From the NCBI RefSeq assembly GCF_051106095.1, contig NC_135785.1:180598045-180662044 (forward strand): DNA of 64,000 nucleotides, in the 5' to 3' direction. A program made the position numbers and the translations under genes. Under the pieces are notes generated by a model. It ran no database searches. It saw only the letters and a list, made by a program, of their open reading frames with translations, and was not told the origin of the DNA. Positions 25,413 to 37,224 of this stretch are shown piece after piece. How positions within the stretch are numbered: the stretch's first letter is position 1; each line of letters begins with the position of its first letter. The DNA comes from Pogona vitticeps (taxonomy: Eukaryota; Chordata; Lepidosauria; Squamata; Agamidae).

Positions 25413-25417
25413 TTTTG
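25233..25417 (-). CDS. PNPLA4: PNPLA4 coding exon 1, canonical start
   Basis: Encodes residues 1-60 from ATG at 25412 (context CAAAAATGA) to the donor GAG|GTAATT. It contains GFLGIYHLG and GASSG with the nucleophile Ser43. An acceptor (TTCCACAG) lies five bases before the ATG, so at least one more exon exists upstream. The five bases CAAAA keep an upstream frame open if the previous exon ends in phase 1. Confidence 0.97.
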
Positions 25418-25941
25418 CTGTGGAAAGAACATTTAAGATAGATTATTTTCACCAAACGCTTAGCTCTGATCCGGAACATAAGACGTAAAAGGCAGCAGGA
25501 TATACTGCATTTTTAAAAGGTACTCAGCTTGGCAACATAAATGGATATGTAATAAGCACTTTGATGTGCAAGTCAGAGGTTCTTTGAAATACAAATGAAC
25601 GAAATATCACAATATGTTAATTTTTCTAACCGGAACTTCTTTTTTCATCCATACAAAAATGTTGCAAATGTCAATCTCAATCTACTGAAAAATTAAATAA
25701 ATTATCACCAATATCTCTTATTGAAGTGGGTGATTTTTAACAATAATTGGTTCCTTCCAAGTCCTTTAAAAATAAAAATGCATACAGTTTCTAGCTGCTA
25801 CTACAATTACAGCTGGCCACCACATTTTCTTTAAATCTGTTTGCTGAACTTAACTAAGGCTCAAAGTTGAGCAACACCTTTAACTAGGACCAACTGAAAT
25901 TTGACAAAGGAGTGCAAGTATTAGAAGTTCTACAGACTTAC

Positions 25942-26305
25942 TCATCAGGCTAAATATTCCCCCACTTCCTGGAGGCGCACAGCACTGAAAACTCTGGGGC
26001 GTATTTCTAACCAAATGGATAGGATTGCTCTCAAAACTTTTCTGGAAAGGGTTGACTTCCTTCCCAGAGTCCACACATGCATTACAAAGTTTCTCTCTGA
26101 TAAGAAATGCTGCCAGGGGCACCCTGGAAAACTTGACCTCCAACATTTCGTATTGATATTGCACGGGATGTATGCATGAGCACAAGTTATACCCAGGACC
26201 AGAAAAGACAAAATTAAATGGATCACAACAAATAAAGTGAAGGCACAGGCTGGAGCCAAAAACCAAGCAGTTATCAAATGGCCTGCACCCTCTCTTCCCT
26301 CTCAT
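25942..26305 (-). CDS. Candidate alternative first exon of PNPLA4 (proximal)
   Basis: An open frame from an ATG at 26305 runs through about 121 codons to a strong donor, CTGATGA|GTAAGT, that ends in phase 1. Joined to the acceptor at 25417 it stays in frame (ATG ACA AAA ATG AAG), so it would add about 120 residues before the canonical Met1, or act as a 5' UTR with an upstream open frame. The peptide is Cys-rich and I recognise no family. Upstream lie a CCAAT motif (26369-26373, reverse orientation) and a CpG cluster at 26378-26390, which could be a minor promoter. It may equally be noncoding intron sequence. Confidence 0.35.
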
Positions 26306-27336
26306 AATGTTTGGAACAATGGCAAAAAATAAAAGCACTGCAGTTTCTCAAGCCCCTTCAAGAAGGAGCCAATTAAGCGGTGCCGCGGTTGGGAAACTGA
26401 CAAAGCAGTGACATCAAATCATACGTTTCACATTAATAACCATTACTGGGAAAAGAGAAGTCTGCAATTTTCTAAATGTCCACAATATATACTTTCAGTT
26501 ACAAGATTAGCTCATATTGGACAGGACAGTTCGGCATAAAAGTATTGCAAGACAATAAGATGAAACGATTACTGCAAACCGGCAACAGCTCATCATCTGA
26601 ATGGACCTTACCTCAAATTTCAGGTCAAAGTACTTCCCCTACCTTCTGACCACAGGCATACAAAAAGAAAAAAAAATGTGTGCACTGGAGGATGGGGGAC
26701 AGCCTCAGCACTTCCCAAACCATCAAGGCAAAAGTATTGCAGCCCTCCATTTCAATATAATGCTTATGCATTATTAGTACATTTTTGTGGTAGTACTAGA
26801 AGCACATTGTTTATTTTTAAAAGGGTTAACGTTGCTGTTCCAATTCACATGATTTGGAATTACCAGAAAAAAATGCAAATAAAATGGAATTAAGATGAAG
26901 GAGATAAATTGTGATGAGGGGTGGGAGAATAAACAGCATATGGTTTGAGCTCCTCTCTCTGTCTCCAGATACCATTAGCTCAGAGAATACAGTAGCACAC
27001 AAAAGATATGTAAATCTAATTAAGTATATTTTTATATTTCCTGTAGCTAAGCCGCTGCTTGCATTACCAAAATATATATATTCTCATGTAATCCACTTAC
27101 TTCACTGTCTTCTTTTGTATGCTTTTTTAACATTGAAAATAATGTAAAGTAAATGGAGAAACTAATCTTTTTGGACTGCATTCTATTTTTTAGATTAAAT
27201 GTCCCAAAATATATTAACAATATTGTATTACCAGGCACACTCAACCTCAGCTACTACACATCACCAAGATCAAACACACTGGCCCTGAGAATAACTTTGG
27301 TTGCTATCACAATATAATGCTGTATGTCTTCTACAG

Positions 27337-27718
27337 CAGTGGTCCCCAACCTTTTCCCAACTGTGGATGATTTGGGTGTGTGTGGCATGCTTGCGGTGTG
27401 TGTGGCACGCTCAGGTGTGTGTGGCGCATCCACAGCGAGGGTAGAACATGCTTGCGCATGCGCATGGCAGCACTCATGCATGCATGCGGCAGGGGGTGGA
27501 GCATGCATGTACATGGCACTTGCAGGGGGCAGGGTGTGCTCGTGGGGGCGCTTGCGCACATGTGTGCAGCGCACTCACAGGTTGCGGAGCATGCCTGTGC
27601 GCATTGGTGTTCGCGGGGGTGGTGCTTGTGGGGGGGGCAGAAAATCTGTGTCGGCGGCCCGGTCCTGCCTAGGCTGCGGACCACTGCTGGGTCACGAATC
27701 AGGAGCTGGGGACCCCTT
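27337..27718. mobile_element. hAT-type element, GC-rich, non-autonomous
   Basis: Starts CAGTGGTCCCCAACCTTTTC and ends near AGGAGCTGGGGACCCCTT. An imperfect 8-bp duplication (TTCTACAG / TCCTACAG) flanks it. The core is GC-rich, with repeated GTGTGTGGC and alternating GCGCATGCGCATG tracts. No transposase. Confidence 0.8.
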
Positions 27719-28439
27719 TCCTACAGGACATGCTAGTAATGTTGCTGCTACCCTAGGCAAGTTTAGCAATTAACTGATCAGCTTGAGAAAGCAGAGCCCT
27801 GTGACAGATGGATTCTTAGCACTGCCTTCATGATAAGATTTTGTACCCATTTCCAACCAATCAGACTTAATATTTCATCCTAGAATTTCTGATAGAATGT
27901 TACTCTAGAACCACTGGCCAAAACTAGAAGCAAATCATACTTCTCCCTTAAATTGCATGGGTCTGAGCAGCACAGTTTTGGTTATAAACAGATTTTTTCC
28001 CAATATATCAATCAATCTAGCAATCAATCAAATCAATATGGTGCTGCTGTTTGTCTCCAGGAAGTGGCCCAAGAAAGGTGAGTCTCAGACTTACCGAAGC
28101 CCCTGTTGTTAATGGTGCAGGGCGCCCCAGTTCGATGGTGATGTTTTGTTGGCCACCTCTCCTGGCACAGTGACTCTATGTGGCAGCCAAAGAGGGCTCT
28201 AGGGCATGCCAGGAGGCTGATGCGGGCCACGGGAGGGGTGGGTGTGCATGTGATTCAACTGCTTGTGTTTTGTAGTTACATTTTTGGGGCCATAAGAGTT
28301 ATACATGAATTTTGAAGTCTGGCACCCCAGCCTAACCACTGTTGAAGGGACAAGTGTATATATAATCAGAATGAAGGAATACACAATTTAACTCCTCATT
28401 TTCACCTTCTTCACAGCTAACATAGGATGCAAGATTTAA

Positions 28440-28560
28440 ATTGTTCCCAAACTTGGAGCCTCAGATGTTCAGAGACTCCAAATCCCAGAAGCCAAATGAT
28501 CAATACCCCTGAAAGTTGTGGTCCAACAACATCCACGTCTCCAAGTTTAAGAACCAGTGC
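28440..28560. mobile_element. Decayed hAT-type MITE
   Basis: Imperfect inverted repeat (CCAAACTTGGAGCCTCAGATG at the left, ACATCCACGTCTCCAAGTTTA at the right), of the same design as the young hairpin at 8477-8612 but much more diverged. Confidence 0.6.
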
Positions 28561-28856
28561 TATATTTCCAGTTCACAAATAGGGTTTCTTTCTTTTTTCA
28601 TTATTCGTATTTCAAAATCAACATAGAAAATGAAAAAAAAAATGAAACAGTAATACAAACATGGAAGCATGTACAACACATCTCGGGCGTAATGTTTATT
28701 GCTTTTGGAGTTTAGTACACTTTTGAGTTTATAACATATTCTGCCAAAGGTACAGGCAGTGTCAGTGTCATTTTGGTTTGAATTCCCCTATGGATTCCAC
28801 AATGATTTTAATAAAGTCGTTCCATGTTTCAAAGAAAGCATCTTTTGACAGTCTCA

Positions 28857-29158
28857 CAGTGGTTCCCAAACTTTTGTGAGTTGTAACCCGCCTTTTATGC
28901 TAAGCAAGTAACTTGCAAACAGGCCCACACACACGCGTTTGCAGAAAAAGGCATATTTAATAGTGTAAAGCCATCCCTTCTCAGAAAGCAGAGGCTTTTT
29001 TTTTTCTCCCCTAAAGGAGCTGTTTCTCATACATACACACTAACTTTAATATCCTGCTCTGAAAGGTCAAAAGAAGAAATTAAGAAACAAAGGCTACAAC
29101 ATACAAAAACACTTTGTGACACACTTTTAGGTCACAACCCCCAGGCTAGAAAACACTG
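28857..29158. mobile_element. hAT-type element (Charlie-like ends), decayed
   Basis: Left end CAGTGGTTCCCAAACTTTTG, right end GGTCACAACCCCCAGGCTAG then AAAACACTG, a typical hAT terminus pair. The duplication is unclear. No coding capacity. Confidence 0.7.
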
Positions 29159-29699
29159 GTCTAAGAGGATATGTTGATTTTTCTGCCAGCATTGTCTGCC
29201 ATATTCTTTTAAATCAATTATCTGCTGTAAACCCCTTCAGTGTCGTCCACCCTGCTGCTAATTCTAGCTGTGCTGCCCTCACTAGGAAGGATATCAATTG
29301 CTTGTGCAGCAAGTCTGCATTAGGACCCATAAAAAGCCCCACAAAGCTCAATGTTTTGATTAGCTATTTCTAAATGTGGCCATCCACTTCCCTCCAAAAT
29401 ATTTTCACTTTTTTGGCATTCCCACAATAGCTTTGCTAATGTTTCCGTCTAGTCACGCTCTTTCCAGCATGCAGGGAAAATCTAGACAGGCATATTAGAT
29501 AGCTGAACAGGGCTAAGTTCCAGTTCAGGACTGTTTCTCAGGCATTCTTCATCTGGGCCAAAAGTGTTTTTAATGGTGCATTTACCCAATTTCTCCCACT
29601 GCTGCTGTGTAATGCTAACCGAGAAGTCTGTTTCCTGTGTTACTTTGTCTCCCTGCATTCCTGCATATCTCATATTGAAATATATCCTTTGATTTGCAT

Positions 29700-29770
29700 T
29701 GAGCAGAAGGTTGGATGAGATAGCCTTGTAGGCTCCTTCCAACTTCATTATTCTATGATTCTATGACTAT
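29700..29770 (+). mobile_element. SINE 3' tail fragment
   Basis: GGTTGGATGAGATAGCC ... CTCCTTCCAACTTCATTATT, then CTATGATTCTATGAC, the tail shared with the SINEs at 29889 and 36755. Confidence 0.6.
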
Positions 29771-29888
29771 CCAATTATATTTTGGAGACTTGACCCTTAC
29801 AATTATTTTCTGCCTGTATACATAGTATTTCAAGCTCTGTGATAAGAGTGTGGTGGTCCTTTATTAACATCTGTGTTGCTGAATATAT

Positions 29889-29909
29889 CTGGTTTGTTGC
29901 CAGAAATTT

Positions 29910-29979
<70 letters not shown>

Positions 29980-30114
29980 TTAGAACTGCAGAGCTGGAAG
30001 GGACCCTATGGATCAAATCCAGCTCTAGTCAAGGAACGACAGTGGAGAATCAAATTCCCAACTTCTGGTTCCACAGCCAAATATGCAAACCACTGAGCTA
30101 TCCATACCGGCTAA
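29889..30114 (-). mobile_element. tRNA-derived SINE with (GAT)n tail
   Basis: On the minus strand: head GGATAGCTCAGTGGTTTGC (A box), B box GGGAATTTGATTC, body GGGTCCCTTCCAGCTCTGC, then a tail of GAT repeats (29979-29911). The microsatellite is the expanded SINE tail. Confidence 0.85.
29911..29979 (+). repeat. (ATC)23 microsatellite
   Basis: 23 pure trinucleotide units forming the tail of the adjacent minus-strand SINE. Confidence 0.97.
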
Positions 30115-30369
30115 CATTTTATTCATTTAAGCTTTGAATAGGCTCACCTTACTGTGATTCTAAATCTCTTTCATCCATTGTACTGTCCTCTCATTTTGTT
30201 ATTAGCTTAGTTAAATGGTATACTTGAAAACTGCAAAATAATACCTTCAGTGAGGTATTACCAATCCTCCCTTTTGTCCCTTCTTGTATAGAACAGTCTG
30301 TGCTCGTCTGTTTTTTTTATCCAACCAACCACCCCAATTACAAATTAATTTAACAGTCCTTGCCACTTT

Positions 30370-30545
30370 TAAAATTTATTATTAATAATAATAATCTTTG
30401 AACTGCAGGGCTGTGAGGGATCTATATGTCATCAAGTCCAGACCCTCTCAAGGAGGCACAGTGGGGCACTGCTCTCTCTCTCTCTCTCTCTCTCTCTGGC
30501 TTTGCAGCCAGAGACTTACTTAGGTCTCTGAGCTATTCAGCAGTT
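30370..30545 (-). mobile_element. tRNA-derived SINE with (TC)n
   Basis: Same family as 29889-30114 on the minus strand. A TTA/AAT tail lies at 30375-30392 and a (CT)n tract at about 30472-30497 lies inside the former body. Confidence 0.65.
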
Positions 30546-31042
30546 CTTGTTCCCTGGGTTTAATAGAATAGTTTGGAATTAGAGATGAAAAATTTCCATC
30601 CCCCCCCCCCAGAAAACAACCATCAATCAGATGACAGATGAATTTTTCTCTGTGTGTGTAAAATAGGCTGCCTATTCCAAATAGGAATACAAGATTTATC
30701 TTGGGTAGTACATACACCATAGTGTTTGCTACACAAGGTCACAAGGAAATTTTTAATTTAGCCCATTTTTGTTTTGATTCATCTGCTGATTTCTTGATAT
30801 TCAAGACAGACACCCTCAAGTACTTTACATTATGATACAAATACAACAGTATATTGGGAAAAGCCATTTACTTCCCAGTTACTATACGGATTACAGTTAA
30901 ACTAACAGTAAACAAGTAAACCACAATTTCTGCTGTTCAGAAAGTCATATGGTTTGATCCCACACTGTATATCACTGACTATAATATGAAATGGTACAGC
31001 CCAGTAACAGATGCATCCCATGATGCATCTGCTCCTCTTCTG

Positions 31043-31093
31043 TTCATTCATTCATTCATTCATTCATTCATTCATTCATTCATTCATTCATTC
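31043..31093 (+). repeat. (TTCA)n microsatellite
   Basis: About 12 units directly upstream of an L2 LINE fragment. It keeps a frame open and makes the LINE's reading frame look longer than it is. Confidence 0.97.
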
Positions 31094-31129
31094 CCATGTT
31101 GCTGGCACTACTCTAAGTGGTTAACATGT

Positions 31130-32300
31130 ATTTACTTACCTAAGGTGAAGGCCACAAGAGCTTACTTTGCTATTCAGATAAGCAAAGTGCAAGATCATCA
31201 GGCCGAACTATTTCATACAGTATGTGATTTATTCTGGATTGGTCACAGTGACAGGCCTCCTAGTAGTATTTCCTGTGACCAATTTGCGGTATTTTTAAAA
31301 TATAAAGTGGAGGCTATCTTTGACCACAATTTCCCTTCAGTAGATCGAGTTGAGGTGTTCACTGCACTGCCCTGTCCAGTGAGTTTAACACAATTTCAGC
31401 CTGTGATGTCAGTGGAGGTTGAATGGGTGCTGGATCACTGCAGGGCCACTGCAGCCTCCCTAGATTGTTGCCTGGTCCAGCTCATAAAAGCTGCCAGGCC
31501 AGTAACAACAGAATGGGACACTGCTATTATTAATGGCTCTCTCCTTGAGGGCAGGTTTCCCCAAGCCCTGAATGATATGCTCATCAGGCCCATTTGCAAA
31601 AAAACTAATTTGGCAGTGGATGATATTAACAACTACAGACTTGCTGCCAATGTGTCTTTCTTAAGCAAGCTAGTTGAGAAGGTGATGGCCAACAATCTAC
31701 AGGCACTCCTGTAGGAAACTGATCCCCTTGATGCAGTCTATATTCAGGTCGTATCGTGGTACGGAATCAGCATTGGTCACCTTGCAAAGATGACCTTTAG
31801 AGAGAGACTAACAGAGGCAAAATGTCCTTGCTGGTCCTCCTTGGTCTCTCAGTGGCCTTTGATACCATCAACCATGGTATCTTCCTGGAGAGGCTCTCTG
31901 GGTTGGGGATCAGTGGCCCGCTTTCGAACTGGCTCCAGTCTTTCCTAGAGGACCATCCTCAGAAAGTGCAGCTTGGGGAGATGATATCTACCCCTTGGAT
32001 TCTTAATTGTGGAGTCCCACAGGGGGCGATCATCTCCCCAATGCTATTTAATATCAATATGAGGTTACTGGGGGAGTTCATCAGGTGTTTTGGAGCTTTT
32101 TGTCACCAATATGCGAATGACACCCAGCTCTCTCTCTCCTTCCATCCCTCTGTAGAAGATGCCGTTCCGTCCCTTGAGCGCTGCCTGGACACTGTACTGG
32201 AGTGGATGAAGGATAACAGACTGAGGCTGAATCCCGACAAGATGGAAGTCCTGCAGGTAGGTTTCCCTAGTGTCTGTGGATTAGGGGCTTCCCTCTTCTT
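31130..32300 (+). mobile_element. L2-type LINE, reverse-transcriptase region
   Basis: Plus-strand frames give the RT fingers (GSLLEGRFPQALNDMLIRP, then NNYRLAANVSFLSKLVEKV) up to 31714, then VAFDTINHGIFLERL, CGVPQGAIISPMLFNI, QYANDTQLSLS and LRLNPDKMEVL. The catalytic YADD is YAND here (32110-32121), which would abolish polymerisation. At least one frame break lies near 31715-31820. It is truncated at both ends. Confidence 0.92.
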
Positions 32301-32849
32301 TAAGCACAAGATACTAAGAAGAGCTAGCAGTCCAGTTTAATTCATTTCACTAACTCATTTCTGTATTAAGCCATGGAGATTCAAAGCATCAGAAAACAGC
32401 TATTATAATTATCCGCGGCTCTAATTCCCCCCCCCCCCCCCGATTTAACAGCAGTGTATGCAGCCAGGGCAAAAAGTAATTCTTACTTAATTATAATTTA
32501 TGTATGTGAATTTGCATTATTTTTGAGAAAGAAGAGATAGTCTGCAGGCCAAATTAACCATGTAACAAGCAAGAAAAACAATATGTAGAAGGGAAGTAAT
32601 TGAAGAAAATGAATACTTTATGCAGACAGTGGGGAGTGGGATGAAACACGACAAAAAAAGACCTGTTTTAAAAAGAAAGCAGAAATATCACTGGAAAGAA
32701 ATAAAACAAGTAACTGGGCCCTTGCCAGATAGGAACAATATTTTCTTTTGAAAACGCTCTCTATCAGCAAAGTTCAGCTCTCACACTACATTTTAAGATG
32801 CACAGTTCTGCCCTGCAAGCTATGAGTGCCTTGATTTGAGATGCTGGTT

Positions 32850-33160
32850 CTTCTTTTTAGGTCAGGATATCACAAACGGAATCAAGATTCAAAATGACCT
32901 TGACAGGCTAGGACTATGGGTTGAAATCAAAAAGACAAAATTTATTTCAGCACAGCAAATTGGACTTGCCTTCAAACACAACAAATGTACAGCCAAAGTC
33001 ATGTATATGAAGCAAACCTGGCTTGGATGCAAGACAGGTGGAAAGGATCCAGGTGTCATACACAATCACGTGATGAACATACGTCAGCAGTGTGACACTA
33101 GTGCTAAAAAGGCTAATGCAGTCGTCAGCTGCATCAACCAAAGGTCCACATCATGACAGT
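32850..33160 (+). mobile_element. CR1-type LINE fragment
   Basis: Translation gives NDLDRLGLWVEIKKTKF, KDPGVIHNHVMNIRQQCDTS and AKKANAVVSCINQRS. It resembles the CR1 RT segment 'KDLGVIV...QQCD..AKKAN..LGCINR'. Decayed and truncated. Confidence 0.78.
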
Positions 33161-33477
33161 ATTTCCAATTTGTTCTATAGAGTTCATATGTAGGACATTC
33201 TGTTTTGGGTACCCCGTTTTAAGGAGGTTGTAGTGTCTATCAAGTAGAAAAAGTGAAGCATATCCAACCGTAACTGAGAGCACTATTTATTTCAGTAGCA
33301 AAAGGATTCATGGACACCCAGCTCGCTTACTCAGAAGTAATTTGTCCAAGACTGAGTGGCTGAAAGAGCTGGTTACATTTCACCCAGAGAAAAGAAGATG
33401 ACAAAAGGCTTTCCTAACCTCTTCAGATATTTGAAAAGTCCTCATACAGAAGACATGCTTTTTTATAGTAATAATGA

Positions 33478-33595
33478 TGCAGAGGCTCTATATGGACCAT
33501 TGAGACCAGCCCCTGTCAAGAAGGGACAGGACAGAATCGAACCCCCAACCTCTGGCACTGCCGCCAAAGACGTTTCAGCTAAATCTCAATAGAAA
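33478..33595 (-). mobile_element. tRNA-derived SINE fragment
   Basis: Minus-strand B box (GGGGGTTCGATTCTG) and the body CTTGACAGGGGCTGGTCTC place it with the other tRNA-SINEs. The tail is missing. Confidence 0.6.
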
Positions 33596-33969
33596 TTTGC
33601 TAGCGGTAAATTGCTGTTTGACAATAGAACTTACTACCTTAGAAATTGAACCATTCTGTCTCTCCTTGTTAGAGGCATTTACACAAGAGGTTGGACAACT
33701 AATTGTAAAGGATGAAGTCCCGGCATCCTGCAGAGGCCAGCACTATTTCACTCCTTTAAGATCGATAATTATTTTGGTACTTCTTTTTAAAAAAACTTAC
33801 AGGAATCCTTATATTATACATAATATCTGGATTTACTATCTTAAATATCCAAACTATGCATATTTACTCACAGTGGACTTCACTCCAAGACAAATGAACC
33901 TAGGATGACAGCTCCTTTTTTTCTCTCAAACAAAAGCAGAAATGTAATATTACTGGCATCACAAATAAT

Positions 33970-34555
33970 TTATTTTATTCATTTATTTAGAATATTTTTA
34001 CCCTACCTTTCTCCTTAAAAAGGACCCAAGGTGGTTTACATCATTAAAAGACAATATTTAAAGGTAGAAACAATGAGGATATAAACATGCCTTAGATCAT
34101 TAAAAGACAATATTTAAAAGTAAAAACAATACGTATACAAGTATTTAGAAAGATCAAATACCTCTCCGAGAAATGGTAAACAAAAGCAAAACTAAAAATC
34201 ATTAAAAGCAGTAAGGCATGACAATCCATTTAAAAAATCCCACTGAAGAAGCCAGTCTCTCAGAAAAAGTTTGTCTGAAGTCTTTGTCTGCTTGCAAAAG
34301 AACAGCAAAGATGAGACCAGTCTGATCTCCTGTGAAAAGGAGTTCCAAAGTCTGGGAGAAGCAACAGAGAATGCCTCTTCCATGTCCCCACCAATCTCAC
34401 CTGTGAGGGTGGTGGGATGAAGGAAAAGGCCTCTCCTGGTTATCTTAACACCCAAGCAGGCTCATAATGGGAGAGATGGGCTTTGAAACAGCATGGGCCT
34501 CAGCCATTTAGCATAATACTGGTGTGTTCCAAGGATCTTTTGTCCTTTTCAGGAG
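33970..34555 (-). mobile_element. L2-type LINE, C-terminal part and 3' end
   Basis: Minus-strand frame 34455-34192 gives SVASPRLWNSFSQEIRLVSS, the L2 terminal motif (compare VVAPQLWNTLPREIRLAPT at 41.4 kb). It is followed by the 3' end AACCACCTTGGGTCC. Two similar short blocks at 34040-34130 are a local duplication. Confidence 0.85.
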
Positions 34556-34564
34556 ATGGGTGAT

Positions 34565-34985
34565 CATGTTTATCAGCTTGGCTCCCAGCACTGAAAAATA
34601 CAGCCTGCAAAAGGTCAACGAACTCTACCTAGCCACAAGGACTGGTCATCACTACACACAAAAGACCAGCTAACGACACCCATCAATCACAGTGACAGAT
34701 AATCTCTCCTCCTCATCACAACAATACACCCACAACAAAATCACACTGATCACCCTAATCACCCATCTCCTGAAAAGGACAAAAACTGATCCCACAGCTA
34801 TAAATACTCAACTCCCAAACAAACTGCACCAGAGCACAGAGTGCTACTCCTGTCCTCTGAAGATGCCGGCCACAGAGACTAGCGAAACATTAGGAAGAAC
34901 AACCTTCAGAACACGGCCAAAAAGCCCCCCAAAAAACACAACGACCATTAGATCTCGGCCGTGAAAGCCTTCGCAAATACAAGGC
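34565..34985 (+). mobile_element. Penelope-like element 3' region
   Basis: Ends with the same block as 4268-4405: CCTCTGAAGATGCCGGCC ... GCGAAACATTAGGA ... GTGAAAGCCTTCGCAAATAC. The upstream 270 bases (ACTCTACCTAGCCACAAGG...) belong to the same element tail. No coding part recognised. Confidence 0.55.
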
Positions 34986-35519
34986 CAAGAAAGCTTACTT
35001 GTTAGGCTTTCGTGTGCTGCCAATTTCTTTGCTGCTTAAGCAGGATGACACTGGAATTTTATAGTCATGGACACAGTGAAAAATCTGCTCAAATTCAATA
35101 GTATTCACTCCTGGGAATAAATGCCTACAGTAAAATCTTTATAGACCACACTCTCCACGTGAACTCAGAAGCAACACCCACTGAGTTTAATAGGATTTAC
35201 TCTCAGGTGTGTAGGTATGCCAAATTATCTGAGAGTAAGCTCCACGGAACTCATAGAAGACGTGCATGGGATCGTACTGTCTCACTGAACTCTGAGGAAC
35301 TTGCTTCCAAAGATAACGCCACATGATTAACACAAAGTATCTCAAATGTCTCTAATCCTGAAGAGAAAAAAAGATTGTATATATAATGTGCTGCAGAATA
35401 TAGATGCTCATTTTGTTTAGCGATTTCCTTGAGGAGTTTTTTCTCTCTCTATTTTTATGCATTTTTTGCTTTAAAGGCAACTAGGGTTCTAAAAATAACA
35501 TAAAGACATTATTAAATAC

Positions 35520-35646
35520 CTTCCATCTCCTGGTGTTTTCCATCATGTGGTGTTTGGGATGCGTTATCATCAATAGCTTTGTTTCCCAACCCATTAACGG
35601 CTGCTGCTATATCCATTCTCCAGCAAGCATTCTGAACTGGGGAGAT
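35520..35646 (-). CDS. Candidate 5' exon B of PNPLA4
   Basis: Excellent acceptor (TTTTTCTGCATTTGTAG) and a donor GAAG|GTATTT bound a 127-bp exon, open in one frame over 42 codons and ending in phase 1, which fits the acceptor at 25417. An internal ATG at 35616 has a strong context (AGAATGG) and begins MDIAAAVNGLGNKAIDDNAS. If it starts translation, about 34 residues precede canonical Met1. If exon A is joined, all 42 codons are read through. I do not recognise the peptide. It could be 5' UTR with a fortuitously open frame. Confidence 0.42.
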
Positions 35647-36754
35647 CTACAAATGCAGAAAAAGAGTTAATACCTTAGGATTCCCAAGCCAAAATAAACA
35701 AATTCAGCAGGTCACAGTGGGTTTTTTAAAAACAAAAAGAAATGTAAGGTTCGGTTCATAGTGGAGAACCATTCTCTGCCTAGTAACTACAAGTCTGTGC
35801 CATTCTAGGTAATATGATCAGATTTTTCATTAGGGTTAGAGAACAAGGGATTTCTCTGAACATGTTTGTACAGCGGGAGGAAGTCCCACGGATTTTAATG
35901 CATCTTGTTTCTATGTAATTACGCCTACAATCTGAGCCTGAAATCCTACCTGCATCTAAGTTTAGTTAGAAGACTCTCAAAATTCAGTAATAATAAAAGA
36001 TGTAGCATTATCCCCCCACTTCCTTCATTTCCCTTATTTAAAAATATCTCTTCTTGAATTTTTTTTTAAAATCCTGTTATAATGAAATCTGATGCATCTT
36101 TACTTGGATGTTAAGTCCAACTCTGTTCAAAGACTTTCCCAGGGTAACTGTGTATAAGAATTGAAACTTAACTCTTACATCCAAACTTAACCAAGCTTTA
36201 AGAGCACCTCTTAACCTCTCTACATTTCCTTCCTAACCTACAGAACGTTATGTTTCAATTTCAAGGACAATTATGGTCATTTTCCTATTGCTTCTTCCCC
36301 CTACTAGTCGGAGGGGGAAGTTGCATCCTTATGGACATCTTTGGAACCGAGTGGGGCTGACTTGCAAGCACACATGCATTTGTTCTGCTGCTTTGTTGTC
36401 ACCACACATGAAATATCTTGATTCCTCCTTTATGCTTTGCACTCTTCTGCCCCACACCTGTGACCATGACAGTGAGCTTCTGTTTCCCCAAGGCACTGAT
36501 CCCTACCATTCCTTCAGATAAATTTAGAAAGACGAATGTTTCCTATAAATGAAAATTATCAAACTATGTTTTATGTATAGGCAAATAGAGGTAATTCCTA
36601 ATTTCCTACAGAATACCTTGGTTAGTACAGTTTTTTAAAAAAATCCATAGATTTAGCAAGTTTCTTTTATGCTACTCAACATATCAAGAGGACCAAGCCT
36701 TAAACATTAAGCTTAATCTGACAGTCTGAACTGAGTATAATTCTCGGCCAAATG

Positions 36755-36905
36755 AATAAAAACCAATGGATAGTTCAGTGGTTTCAGTATCTGACTGCTG
36801 AGCCAGAGGCTGGAAGTTTGATTCCCCACTCTGCCTCCTCAACAAGGGCTGGACTTGATGATCCATAGCGTCTCTTCCAGCTCTGCAATTCTAAGATCAT
36901 TACTG
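36755..36905 (+). mobile_element. tRNA-derived SINE
   Basis: Head GGATAGTTCAGTGGTTTCAG (A box), B box GAAGTTTGATTCCCC, body GGGCTGGACTTGATGATCC and the tail CTTCCAGCTCTGCAATTC. The plus-strand version of the SINE at 29889. Confidence 0.85.
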
Positions 36906-37224
36906 AATCTTGGAAGACCTATTAAATTCCCCAGGAATGCTTTCAATTGTTTCTTTGAGTGATCTTAAGCCTTGCAGCCATTATTCCTCTACAAATCTGT
37001 CCAGACAAAAATCAAGCCCTTACCTTTCTCTGAAACTGCACACTATCAGACACTAGAAACATCAGTTAATAAAGGGATCCTAGAGGTGGAGTCAACAAAA
37101 TATGTACTGTGAAAAATATGTGTTAAGAATATGCCAAACAAATATGTTCTTTTTCTGTGGCAAGGGGAGAGGGAAATCACTTGATTAAACTGAGTCTTTC
37201 TCAATTTAATTGAAACCATGATTT

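Noticed and set aside
27324-27773. 149-codon and overlapping frames
   Set aside because: They lie inside a hAT element and reflect its alternating GC-rich repeats.
29911-29979. Possible CRISPR-like or satellite array
   Set aside because: Simple trinucleotide repeat; the setting is a vertebrate genome with SINE heads next to it.
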